NCBI GenBank assembly: GCA_030151165.1
Contig: JASLEM010000011.1
Span: forward strand, 1-48,842
Source of the DNA: Burkholderiaceae bacterium
GTDB lineage: Bacteria; Pseudomonadota; Gammaproteobacteria; Burkholderiales; Burkholderiaceae
DNA: 48,842 nucleotides
Direction: 5' to 3'
Numbering within the stretch: position 1 is the first letter of the stretch; every line of letters begins with the position of its first letter. This document shows positions 16,181 through 23,850 of this stretch, piece after piece. The translations under genes and the position numbers were made by a program. The notes below the pieces were generated by a model. It was not told the DNA's origin. It was given only the letters and a program-made list of their open reading frames with translations, and searched no databases.

Positions 16181-16432
16181 TCAGCGCGCCTGGACGCCCG
16201 CCTGCTGCGACGACTCGCCCGACAGCGCGACCGACTGCACGACCGATAGCGCGATCGACTCGCCACGCGACGCCGAGCCCGCCGGGGACACCGCCGGCGC
16301 CGGCACCACGCCGCCGACGACCACCAGGCACGCCAGCAGCGCGGCGAGGCTCGTGCTCGCCCAGACGCCGAGCCCCGCCTTGCGCGTGCGGGCGGTGGCG
16401 ATCGAACCGTTTGCTTGAAGCGAATGCGTCAT
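16181..16432 (-). CDS. Small single-span membrane protein of the TTAGATGAC regulon
   Basis: An 83-residue protein with a basic N-terminus (residues 1-20), one hydrophobic span at about 24-46 (TSLAALLACLVVVGGVVPAPA) and a short Ser/Ala/Val-rich tail. GGAGAG precedes the ATG. Upstream is a strong promoter (TTGACA-17-TAGCAT) whose sequence is almost the same as that of the RND pump operon at 25086, with three copies of the same operator word; a good terminator follows. This complete transcription unit argues that the gene is real. No family is recognised. By regulon it may be an accessory to the pump, in the way AcrZ is to AcrB, but that is inference. Confidence 0.68.
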   Translation of the reverse strand: MTHSLQANGSIATARTRKAGLGVWASTSLAALLACLVVVGGVVPAPAVSPAGSASRGESIALSVVQSVALSGESSQQAGVQAR

Positions 16433-16510
16433 GTCCGTCTCTCCGAATTCGTGGCGCCGTCCACGGTGGCCGTGGCGACCTCTTGCCGTTCGCGATGCGT
16501 TGCCTTCTTT

Positions 16511-16598
16511 TTAGATGACAACAAATCACTAACCATGAGCGAATGCTAAAACTCGTCATCTATCCTGTCAACACATAGATGACGATATTTCTCTAAAA
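16511..16598 (-). promoter_or_regulatory. TetR-regulated promoter of the small membrane-protein gene
   Basis: Minus-strand promoter: -35 TTGACA (16566-16571), 17-base spacer, -10 TAGCAT (16543-16548). Operator words lie at 16511-16519 (TTAGATGAC), 16554-16562 (CGTCATCTA, between -35 and -10) and 16576-16584 (TAGATGACG, upstream of -35). The first is followed by TCACTAA, giving the imperfect palindrome TTAGATGAC-N-TCACTAA. The whole block aligns base for base with 25174-25258. Confidence 0.8.
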
Positions 16599-16660
16599 AC
16601 TTCAGCCCACGGCGGCGAGGCTCGTCGACGGCCCCGCTCCGCGGTTCCGGGCGCCGGCGC

Positions 16661-16712
16661 TTAGATGATTTGATTGCGCTAAGCACGGTTTTTGCTAGGA
16701 TGCGTCATCTAA
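16661..16712 (+). promoter_or_regulatory. Operator pair before the first tandem TetR gene
   Basis: TTAGATGA (16661-16668) and its inverse TCATCTAA (16705-16712) bracket a 36-base A/T-rich segment that must hold the promoter of the TetR gene at 16797; a TAGGAT -10-like box lies at 16696-16701. GCTAA follows the first copy as a right half-site. The arrangement implies autoregulation. Confidence 0.7.
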
Positions 16713-16796
16713 CCGAAAGTGCGCCTCGGGATCCAGGCGGCGCACGCAGCGCCGGCACGCGACGGCCCCCGTCGCGCTCGCCGGCAGGAGATCGAC

Positions 16797-17417
16797 ATGA
16801 AGAAATCGAAGGCGGAGACCGCCGAGACGCGCAAGCGCATCCTCGAGACGGCGTCCGAGGCGTTCCGCGTCCAGGGCATCGACGCGACCGGCGTGGCCGA
16901 GATCATGTCCGCGGCCGGGCTGACGCACGGCGGCTTCTACCGCCACTTCGCCTCCAAGGACCAGTTGGTGTCCGAGGCCATCGCCGTGGCGCGCAAGGAC
17001 TTCGTCGCCGACACCGAGAGCGCGGCCGCCAGCCGGAGCGCGAAGGCGGTCATGGACGTGTTCCAGGACTACGTGACGCCCGGCTACCGCGACGACGTCG
17101 GCAGCGGCTGCGTCTTCGCGGCGAACGGCAGCGAGCTCGCGCGCGCCGACGACCAGACGCGCCATGTCGCGACGGTCGGCTTCAGGCGCATCGTCGATGC
17201 CGCCGCGCCGTTCATGCGCCCCGGCACGGGCGAGGACCTCACCGACGCCTCGATCGGCGCGATGACCAGCATGATCGGCGCGCTGACGATGGCCCGCATC
17301 GTCGACGATCCGGCGCTGTCCGACCGCATCCTCGCCATCGCCCACCGCCGCCTCGCCGCCGCGTTCGAGGTGCCGGAAAAGAAGCCGCGCCGCGACCGCG
17401 AGAAGAAGCTCGCCTGA
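16797..17417 (+). CDS. TetR-family regulator, tandem copy 1
   Basis: A 206-residue TetR protein starting after CAGGAGATCGAC. The helix-turn-helix is IDATGVAEIMSAAGLTHGG with FYRHFASKDQLVSEAI following (residues 26-62), characteristic of the AcrR/NemR-like group that senses small reactive or toxic compounds. The C-terminal domain contains a conserved-looking SGCVFAANGSELAR and TSMIGALTMARIVDDPALSDRI. It ends in a very basic KKPRRDREKKLA tail. The next gene is a close paralogue with a duplicated leader. Shared operator words place both in control of the RND pump operon and the 83-residue membrane protein. Confidence 0.93.
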   Translation: MKKSKAETAETRKRILETASEAFRVQGIDATGVAEIMSAAGLTHGGFYRHFASKDQLVSEAIAVARKDFVADTESAAASRSAKAVMDVFQDYVTPGYRDDVGSGCVFAANGSELARADDQTRHVATVGFRRIVDAAAPFMRPGTGEDLTDASIGAMTSMIGALTMARIVDDPALSDRILAIAHRRLAAAFEVPEKKPRRDREKKLA

Positions 17418-17437
17418 GCGACGGCGCGCCCCGCGCA

Positions 17438-17490
17438 TAGATGACGAATCCACACTAACTTCTTCTTTTTTGATAAACTCGATCATCTAA
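17438..17490 (+). promoter_or_regulatory. Operator pair before the second tandem TetR gene
   Basis: TAGATGACG (17438-17446), followed by an ACACTAA right half, and inverted TCATCTAA (17483-17490) bracket an A/T-rich promoter segment. Spacing is nearly the same as before the first TetR gene (53 against 52 bases), and the leaders downstream are recognisably the same sequence, including the AGCAGGAGATCGA ribosome-binding region. Confidence 0.7.
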
Positions 17491-17578
17491 CCGGACATGC
17501 GCCCCGGCATCCGAACTGGCGCAGGCAGCGCCGCTGCGCGGTCAGCGCGCCGTCGCAAGCGGCCAGCAGGAGATCGAG

Positions 17579-18172
17579 ATGAAGAAGTCGAAGGCGGAAA
17601 CCGCGGAGACGCGAAAACGGATCATCGAGGTGGCCGCGCGGGCGTTCCGCAGCCACGGCATCGACGCCACGGGCGTGGCGGAGATCATGGCGGCGGCGGG
17701 CCTGAGCCACGGGGGCTTCTACCGGCATTTCGTGTCGAAGGATCAGCTGGTGGCCGAGGCGATCGACGCGAACGGCAAGAACCTGATCAGCGACACCCAG
17801 GCCGCCGCCGAGGAAGGCGCGGCGGCCGTGCTGGAGCTGTTCAAGGACTACGTGACGCCGACCTATCGCGACGAGGTCGACACCGGCTGCCCGCTGGCCG
17901 CCAACGGCAGCGAGCTCGTGCGCGCGGACGACAACACGCGGCACGTCGCCACGGAAGGTTTCCGCAAGATCATCGAGTCGGTCGCGCCCTTCATGCACTC
18001 GGACGCCGGCGACGAGCCCACCGACGCGTCGATCCGCGTGCTGACCAGCATGATCGGCGCGCTGACGATGGCGCGCCTGGTCGACGACGCCGAGCTGTCG
18101 AACCGCATCCTCGCGGTGACGCAGAAGCGCATTGCCGACGCCATCGTCGTGCCCGAGCCCAGCGCCGCGTGA
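17579..18172 (+). CDS. TetR-family regulator, tandem copy 2
   Basis: A 197-residue TetR protein. Roughly two-thirds of positions agree by eye with the copy at 16797; the first 15 residues are identical and the recognition region IDATGVAEIMAAAGLSHGGFYRHF differs at two positions, so both should read the same operator. The ligand domain is more diverged (NGKNLISDTQAAAEEGAAAVLELF), suggesting different inducers. It lacks the basic tail of copy 1. Two perfect hairpins follow the stop. The duplication includes the 5' leader and operator pair. Confidence 0.93.
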   Translation: MKKSKAETAETRKRIIEVAARAFRSHGIDATGVAEIMAAAGLSHGGFYRHFVSKDQLVAEAIDANGKNLISDTQAAAEEGAAAVLELFKDYVTPTYRDEVDTGCPLAANGSELVRADDNTRHVATEGFRKIIESVAPFMHSDAGDEPTDASIRVLTSMIGALTMARLVDDAELSNRILAVTQKRIADAIVVPEPSAA

Positions 18173-18178
18173 ACGGAT

Positions 18179-18214
18179 CGGCCGGCGCAGGCATCACGAG
18201 GCCTGCGCCGGCCG
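18179..18214. terminator. Perfect 14-bp hairpin after the second TetR gene
   Basis: CGGCCGGCGCAGGC and its exact inverse enclose an 8-base loop (ATCACGAG), starting 6 bases after the TetR stop; GGGAAAAC follows. It very probably terminates or protects the TetR transcript. Confidence 0.65.
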
Positions 18215-18246
18215 GGAAAACAGCCGTCGCATGAAGGGAAGTCATC

Positions 18247-18277
18247 GCGAGCGGCCGGCGACGTGCCGGCCGCTCGC
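18247..18277. terminator. Perfect 13-bp hairpin before the convergent lyase stop
   Basis: GCGAGCGGCCGGC and its exact inverse enclose a 5-base loop (GACGT), ending 5 bases before the stop codon of the convergent isocitrate-lyase-family gene. It probably ends that minus-strand transcript. The inner stem GGCCGGC is shared with the neighbouring hairpin at 18179. Confidence 0.6.
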
Positions 18278-18282
18278 GGTGG

Positions 18283-19092
18283 TCACGCGTCGGGGAACAG
18301 CTTCTGGACGTCGCCGAACGCCTTCGCGTCCGCGAGCAGCGCGTCCGAGTCGCCGACTTCGAGGAAGGCCCGCGCGACACGCTCCGCGGCGCTCCACGCG
18401 ACCTGCGGGATCGCCGACCCCGCGCTCAACCGGCGCACGCCCAGCTTGCCGAGGTAGGCGGCGACGGGCAGGCCGCCCCAGGCCATGACGTTGAGCGGCA
18501 GGTCGACGCCCGCGACGACGGCCCGGATGTCCGCCTCCACGCGCAGGCCGGGCACGAACAGCCCGTCGGCGCCGGCACGCGCATACAGCTGGCCACGGCG
18601 GATCGTCTCCGCGACCTGCTCGTCCGGCTCGGCGAGCCGCGCCAGGACGACGTCGGTGCGCGCGTTCACGAAAAGGTCGGCGCCCGCGCGCGCGACCGCG
18701 TCGCGGATCGACTCGATCTTGGCCGCGAGCTGTTCCGGGCGATCCCGCCCGTCCTCGATGTTGATGCCGGCGATGCCCGCGTCCACCAGGCGCAGCACGG
18801 TCCGGGCGGCGGCCTCCGCGTCGTCGGCGTAGCCGTTCTCGATGTCGACGGAGACGGGCACGCCGGCCACCCGCGCGATGCGCGCCGCCGCGGCGACGGC
18901 CTCGTCGACCGGCAGCGAGCGGCCGTCGCGGTAGCCCAGCGACCACGCGACGCCGGCGCTGGTCGTCGCGAGCGCCGTGGCGCCCGCGTTCTCGAACACG
19001 CGCGCGCTGGCGGCGTCCCAGACATTGGCCAGGCGCAACGGCGTCGCGTTCCTGTGCAGCAGGCGGAAATTGGCAACGTTCTGATTCGACAT
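18283..19092 (-). CDS. Isocitrate lyase/PEP mutase family protein
   Basis: A 269-residue TIM-barrel protein. Start at 19092 is preferred (MSNQNVANFRLLHRN) over an in-frame TTG/ATG upstream. NVWDAASARVFENAGATALATTSAG is the family N-terminus, with metal/substrate residues in VSVDIENGY and INIEDGRDRPEQL and NARTDV. The KKCGH motif of true isocitrate lyase is absent, as usual for this short subgroup, which includes oxaloacetate hydrolases, 2-methylisocitrate-lyase-like and uncharacterised enzymes that cleave C-C or P-C bonds. It lies downstream of the RND operon on the same strand, separated by 110 bases and a hairpin, so co-expression is possible but weakly supported. Confidence 0.9.
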   Translation of the reverse strand: MSNQNVANFRLLHRNATPLRLANVWDAASARVFENAGATALATTSAGVAWSLGYRDGRSLPVDEAVAAAARIARVAGVPVSVDIENGYADDAEAAARTVLRLVDAGIAGINIEDGRDRPEQLAAKIESIRDAVARAGADLFVNARTDVVLARLAEPDEQVAETIRRGQLYARAGADGLFVPGLRVEADIRAVVAGVDLPLNVMAWGGLPVAAYLGKLGVRRLSAGSAIPQVAWSAAERVARAFLEVGDSDALLADAKAFGDVQKLFPDA

Positions 19093-19172
19093 GATCGGGT
19101 CTCCGGAAGTTGGGAAGGAAGCCGGCACCGCGCGCGCGGTCGAGCTCGGCCGGAAGGAATCGACAGGGGACT

Positions 19173-19197
19173 CGCCGCCCGCGAGCGCCGGGCGGCG
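19173..19197 (-). terminator. Hairpin at the end of the RND operon
   Basis: Perfect 9-bp stem CGCCGCCCG / CGGGCGGCG with a 7-base loop, 8 bases past the outer-membrane factor stop. No T run follows on the minus strand, so termination may be partial and allow some read-through to the lyase gene. Confidence 0.4.
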
Positions 19198-19204
19198 GCG
19201 GGCC

Positions 19205-20698
19205 TCAATGCGCCGTCGCGGCAGCCGAAGCGCTCGCGGACGCGGCGGCCGGCGCGGGCGTCCAGCCGCCGCCGAGCGCCCGGTAGACGCCGACCGCCGC
19301 GCGCGCGGCGTTGGCGCGGCTCGAGTCGAGCTCGTCGCGCGCGTTGAGCAGCTGGCTGTCGGCGTCGAGCACGTCGGTCAGCGTGATGGAGCCGCTGCGG
19401 TACGCCTGCTCGGACAGGTCGCGCGCCTTGACCAGCGCGTTCACCTGGTCCTGCACCTCGTTCACGCGCAGCTGCGTCTGCACCAGCACCGTGACCGAGT
19501 CCTCGACGTCCTCGGCCGCCTTCAGCACCGACTGCCGGTAGACGGCCAGCGCCTGCGCGTTGCCGCCCTTGGCCTGCGCGACCTCGGCGTCGACGCGGCC
19601 GAAGTCGAACAGCCGCCACCGCAGCCCCACGCCGCCCGCGGGCTGGAACGCCTGAGAGGTGAAGAGGTGGCTCGGGCTGATGCTCTCGAAGCCGAGGATC
19701 CCCGACAGCGAGAACTTCGGGTAGTACTCCGAGATCGCCGCGCCGATGCGCTCGTTCGACGCCGCGAGGCGACGCTCGGCCGCGATGATGTCGGGCCGGC
19801 GCCGCAGCATCTCGGTCGGCGCGTTGTTCGCGGGCACGGCCGGCACGCTCGGGATCTCGCCCGGCTTGCCGAGCTCCTGCGCGTAGGTGCCGGGCTGCAC
19901 GCCCATCAGCACGTCGAGCCGGTTCAGCTGCTGCTCGAGCCCGATCGTCAGCGGCGGCACGCTGGCGCGCGCCTGCTTCAGCAGCGCGTCGGCCTGCGCG
20001 ATCTCGCGGCCCGTCGCGGCGCCCGCGGCGTAGCGGTCGTTGACCAGGTGCAGCAGGTGCTCGTCGTCGGCGATCTGCTGCTGCGCGACGGCCAGTCGCG
20101 CCTGGTACCCGCGGATCTGCAGGTACGCGTCCGCCGCGTCGGAGGCGACCGTGACGCGCGTGCCGGCGTGGTCGGCGGCGGCCGCGTCGGCTTCGGCGCG
20201 GGCGGCGTCCTCGGCGCGCCGCAGCCCGCCGAACAGGTCGATCTCCCAGCTCGCGGCCGGGCCGACGCTGTAGTCGTGGACGCCGCGCGAGTAGCCCGGC
20301 ACCTGCGACGCCAGCGCGCCGGTCGGGCTGCGCGTGCTCTGGCGCTCGTAGCTCGCCGAGGCGTTCAGGTCGCCCGACGGCAGCAGCGACGCGCCGGCTT
20401 CCGACGCCGCCGCCCGCGCTTGCTGCACGCGGGCGATCGACGCCGCGAGATCCAGGTTCTGGTCCAGCGCCCGCCGCACGACCTCGGTCAGCATCGGGTC
20501 GTCGAAGCCCGTCCACCACTGGTCGAGCGACACCGTCGCCGCGCCGGCGCCCACCGTCGCGACGGGCTGGTTGTGGAACGGCGCGAGCGCCGTCTTCGGG
20601 GCCATGTAGTCCGGGCCCACCGCGCACGCCGCCAGCACGGCGCTGAAGATCGCGCTGAGCAGCCCCGCCTTCGAGGCGATTCGGTTGATGCGGTTCAT
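19205..20698 (-). CDS. RND efflux outer-membrane lipoprotein (OprM/NodT family)
   Basis: A 497-residue outer-membrane factor. A lipoprotein signal ends at LAAC with Cys25 as the lipidated residue, followed by AVGPDYMAP, the usual start of NodT-family channels. Two OEP repeats follow; ASWEIDLFGGLRR, LRRRPDIIAAERRLAASN and GLRWRLFDFGRVDAEV are family hallmarks. The start overlaps the pump stop by 4 bases (ATGA), so translation is coupled. Together with the two upstream genes it forms a complete envelope-spanning exporter. An Ala/Ser-rich C-terminal tail (about 15 residues) is unremarkable. Confidence 0.95.
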   Translation of the reverse strand: MNRINRIASKAGLLSAIFSAVLAACAVGPDYMAPKTALAPFHNQPVATVGAGAATVSLDQWWTGFDDPMLTEVVRRALDQNLDLAASIARVQQARAAASEAGASLLPSGDLNASASYERQSTRSPTGALASQVPGYSRGVHDYSVGPAASWEIDLFGGLRRAEDAARAEADAAAADHAGTRVTVASDAADAYLQIRGYQARLAVAQQQIADDEHLLHLVNDRYAAGAATGREIAQADALLKQARASVPPLTIGLEQQLNRLDVLMGVQPGTYAQELGKPGEIPSVPAVPANNAPTEMLRRRPDIIAAERRLAASNERIGAAISEYYPKFSLSGILGFESISPSHLFTSQAFQPAGGVGLRWRLFDFGRVDAEVAQAKGGNAQALAVYRQSVLKAAEDVEDSVTVLVQTQLRVNEVQDQVNALVKARDLSEQAYRSGSITLTDVLDADSQLLNARDELDSSRANAARAAVGVYRALGGGWTPAPAAASASASAAATAH

Positions 20699-23600
20699 GA
20701 CTTGTTCCTCGTGCCGATCTTGCGGATGAAGGTGTAGAAGCTGGGCGTGAACAGCAGGCCGAAGACGGTCACGCCGAGCATCCCGGCGAAGACGGCCGTG
20801 CCGAGCGATTGCCGCATCTCGGCGCCCGCGCCGTGCGCCACGGCGAGCGGGAAGACGCCCAGGATGAAGGCGAACGACGTCATCAGGATCGGGCGCAGCC
20901 GGATGCGCGCGGCTTCGGTCGCCGCGACCTCGGGCTCGTCGCCGTCGTGGTCCTGCTTCTGCTTGGCGAACTCCACGATCAGGATCGCGTTCTTCGCCGC
21001 GAGGCCCACGAGCACCACGAAGCCGATCTGCGCGAGGATGTCGATCGGCATGCCGCGGAAGCTCAGGCCGGTGGCCGAGGCCAGCAGGCACATCGGCACG
21101 ATCAGCACGATCGCCAGCGGCAGCTTCCAGCTCTCGTACTGCGCGGCCAGCACCAGGAACACGAACATGGCGGACGCCGCGAAGATCGCGATGGTCGGGA
21201 TGCCCTGCTGCTTCTGCTGGTGCGACAGCTCCGTCCACTCGATGTCGAAGCCGGCCGGCAGCGCCTGCTTGGCGATGACCTCCATCCGGTCCATCGCGGT
21301 GCCGGACGCCACGCCGGGCGCGGCGGTGCCGAGCACGTCGGCGGCGGGATAGAGGTTGTAGCGCGGTTGGCGATACGGCGTCGTCTGGTACTTGAGCGTC
21401 GCGACGGCGCTGATCGGCACCATCTCGCCGCTGGCGTTGCGCACCTTCAGGCGGGCGATGTCCTCCGGCGTCTTGCGGAACTTCTCGTCGGCCTGCGCCA
21501 CGACCTGGTAGGTGCGGCTCAGGTAGTTGAAGTCGCTCACGTACTGCGAGCCGAGGTACAGCTGCAGCGTGGAGAACACGTCCGACGGCGTCAGCCCCAG
21601 CTTCTCGGCCTTCTCGCGGTCGATGTCGACGTAGACGGACGGCGCGCCGGAGTTGTATAGCGTGAAGACACCGGCGAACGACGGATCCTTGTTCGCGGCC
21701 GCGACGAGCGCGTTGGTCGCCTCGGCGAGCTGCTGGGGCGTGTGGTCGCCGCGATCCTCGACCATCAGCTTGAAGCCGCCCGCCGCGCCCAGGCCCTGGA
21801 CGGCCGGCGGATTGACGACGATCACGTACGCATCCTTGATGCCGGCCAGCGCCTTGCGCACGCGCGGCAGCATGACGGCCGCGTTGACGCCGGGGATGTG
21901 CTCGCCGTACAGCGAGGGCAGCGAGTAGAAGATCGTGCCGACGTTCGGCGCGATGGTCGACGTCGTGACGTCCAGCCCCGCCACCGGCGAGTTGTGCTTG
22001 ACGCCCGGCACCTTCAGCACGATGTCGTTGACCTGGCGGACGACCTCGTCGGTGCGCTGCAGGCTCGAGCCCGGCGGCAGGATCACCACCACGGCCTGGT
22101 AGCCGATGTCCTGCTCCGGGATGAAGCCGGTGGGCAGGCGCGACATCTGGAAGCCGGTCAGCGCGATCAGGCCGAGGTAGACGATGCCGATGACCATCGT
22201 CGCGCGCACGAAGCGCGCGGTCATCCGGCCGTAGCTGTCGGACAGCCACTCGAAGCCGCGGTTGAAGCGGCCGAACACCGCGCCCACCACGCGGCCGACG
22301 CCACGCGGCTCGGCGTGCGCGTCGTGCGGCTTCAGCAGCACCGCGCACAGCGCCGGGCTCAGCGTCAGCGAGACGATGACCGAGATGATCGTCGACGCCG
22401 AGATCGTCACCGCGAACTGCGTGAAGAACAGGCCCGAGATGCCGCTGATGAACGCCGACGGGACGAACACCGCGCACAGCGTCAACGCGATGGCGATGAG
22501 CGCCGTGGAGACTTCCTCCATCGTCTTGTGCGCCGCGTCGCGCGGGTTCATGCCGAGCGCGATGTTGCGCTCGACGTTCTCGACCACCACGATCGCGTCG
22601 TCGACGACGATGCCCACCGCGAGGATCAGCCCGAACATCGACAGGTTGTTGATCGAGATGCCGACCGCGTGCAGGATCGCGAACGTGCCGACCAGCGAGA
22701 TCGGGATGGCGACCACCGGGATGATCGTCGCGCGCCAGGTCTGCAGGAACACGAACACGACGGCCACGACCAGCGCGATCGCGATGAACACGGTCACGAT
22801 GACTTCGTGGATCGACTGGCTCACGAACGTCGTCGGGTCGTAGATCTTGATGTAGTCCATCCCCGACGGGAACGACTTCTTGAGCTCGGCCATCTTGTCC
22901 CAGATCGCATGCTCGACCTGCACGACGTTGGCGCCGGGCGTCGCGATCGGGAACCACGGCGCGGACGGGTAGCGGTCGGCGTACGCGATCGAGCCGTAGT
23001 CCTGCGAGCCGAGCTCGACCTTGCCGATGTCGTGGATGCGCGTGACGCGGCCCTGGCTGTCGGACTTCACGATGATGTCGCCGAACTGTTCCGGCGTCGT
23101 GAGCCGGCCGAGCGCCTCGACGTTGATCTCGTAGGCGGCCTTGGTCAGGATCGGGGGCTGGTTCAGCACGCCGGCCGACACCTGCACGTTCTGCGCGCGC
23201 AGCGCGGCGAGGATCTCGCTGGCGCTGATGCCGTCGGCCGCGGCCTTGTCCGGGTCGATCCAGATGCGCATCGCGTACTCGCGGTCGCCGAACAGCTGGA
23301 AGTCGGCCACGCCGGGCAGGCGCGCGATCTCGTCGCGCACCTTCAGCATGTAGTTGGACATGTACTCGACGCTGCGCGAGCCGTCCGGCGAGTACTCGTG
23401 GATGCCGAGCAGCAGCGCCTGGATCGTCTTCTTGGTCTGCACGCCCTGGGCCTGGACTTCGGGTGGCAGGCGCGAGAGCGTGTCCTGCACGCGGTTCTGC
23501 GTCAGCATCAGGTCGGTGTTCGGGTCGGTGCCGAGCTTGAAGATCACCGTGACGGTGAGCTGGCCGTTGCCGGTGGACTGGCTGCTGATGTAGTCCATGC

Positions 23601-23826
23601 CCTCGACGCCGTTGATCGCCTGTTCGAGCGGCGTGGCCACCGTCTTGGCGACGACCTCGGCGGAGGCGCCCGGATACCGGGTCTGCACCTGGATCGTGGG
23701 CGGCACGATGTTCGGGTACTGGGCCACCGGCAGGAAGGTGACGGCGGCCAGCCCGAAGACGAGCATGAAGATGTTGATCACCGCGGCGAACCGCGGGTGA
23801 TCAATGAAGAAGTGCGCGATTCTCAC
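20695..23826 (-). CDS. RND multidrug efflux pump, HAE1 type (inner membrane)
   Basis: A 1043-residue inner-membrane proton antiporter starting at GTG (23826) after an AGAGGAGC site. It has 12 spans and two large periplasmic loops. The proton-relay Asp pair is in GIVVDDAIVVVENVERN of helix 4 and the matching Lys in AAKNAILIVEFAKQ of helix 10. N-terminus FFIDHPRFAAVINIFM is normal for MexF/BpeF-like pumps. One periplasmic segment (YPSAPWFPIATPGANVV) is more divergent than the rest, which may bear on substrate choice. Gene order adaptor-pump-channel is standard. Expression is presumably held down by the TetR proteins acting at 25174-25258. Confidence 0.96.
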   Translation of the reverse strand: MRIAHFFIDHPRFAAVINIFMLVFGLAAVTFLPVAQYPNIVPPTIQVQTRYPGASAEVVAKTVATPLEQAINGVEGMDYISSQSTGNGQLTVTVIFKLGTDPNTDLMLTQNRVQDTLSRLPPEVQAQGVQTKKTIQALLLGIHEYSPDGSRSVEYMSNYMLKVRDEIARLPGVADFQLFGDREYAMRIWIDPDKAAADGISASEILAALRAQNVQVSAGVLNQPPILTKAAYEINVEALGRLTTPEQFGDIIVKSDSQGRVTRIHDIGKVELGSQDYGSIAYADRYPSAPWFPIATPGANVVQVEHAIWDKMAELKKSFPSGMDYIKIYDPTTFVSQSIHEVIVTVFIAIALVVAVVFVFLQTWRATIIPVVAIPISLVGTFAILHAVGISINNLSMFGLILAVGIVVDDAIVVVENVERNIALGMNPRDAAHKTMEEVSTALIAIALTLCAVFVPSAFISGISGLFFTQFAVTISASTIISVIVSLTLSPALCAVLLKPHDAHAEPRGVGRVVGAVFGRFNRGFEWLSDSYGRMTARFVRATMVIGIVYLGLIALTGFQMSRLPTGFIPEQDIGYQAVVVILPPGSSLQRTDEVVRQVNDIVLKVPGVKHNSPVAGLDVTTSTIAPNVGTIFYSLPSLYGEHIPGVNAAVMLPRVRKALAGIKDAYVIVVNPPAVQGLGAAGGFKLMVEDRGDHTPQQLAEATNALVAAANKDPSFAGVFTLYNSGAPSVYVDIDREKAEKLGLTPSDVFSTLQLYLGSQYVSDFNYLSRTYQVVAQADEKFRKTPEDIARLKVRNASGEMVPISAVATLKYQTTPYRQPRYNLYPAADVLGTAAPGVASGTAMDRMEVIAKQALPAGFDIEWTELSHQQKQQGIPTIAIFAASAMFVFLVLAAQYESWKLPLAIVLIVPMCLLASATGLSFRGMPIDILAQIGFVVLVGLAAKNAILIVEFAKQKQDHDGDEPEVAATEAARIRLRPILMTSFAFILGVFPLAVAHGAGAEMRQSLGTAVFAGMLGVTVFGLLFTPSFYTFIRKIGTRNKS

Positions 23827-23850
23827 GGTGTGCTCCTCTGTGCGTCGGGC

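Noticed and set aside
19205..22957. A 1250-codon open frame spanning the outer-membrane factor and running antisense-frame through the RND pump gene
   Set aside because: The upstream two-thirds is an Arg/Gly/Pro-rich shadow of the RND gene in another frame of the same strand. The real start of the outer-membrane factor is the ATG at 20698.
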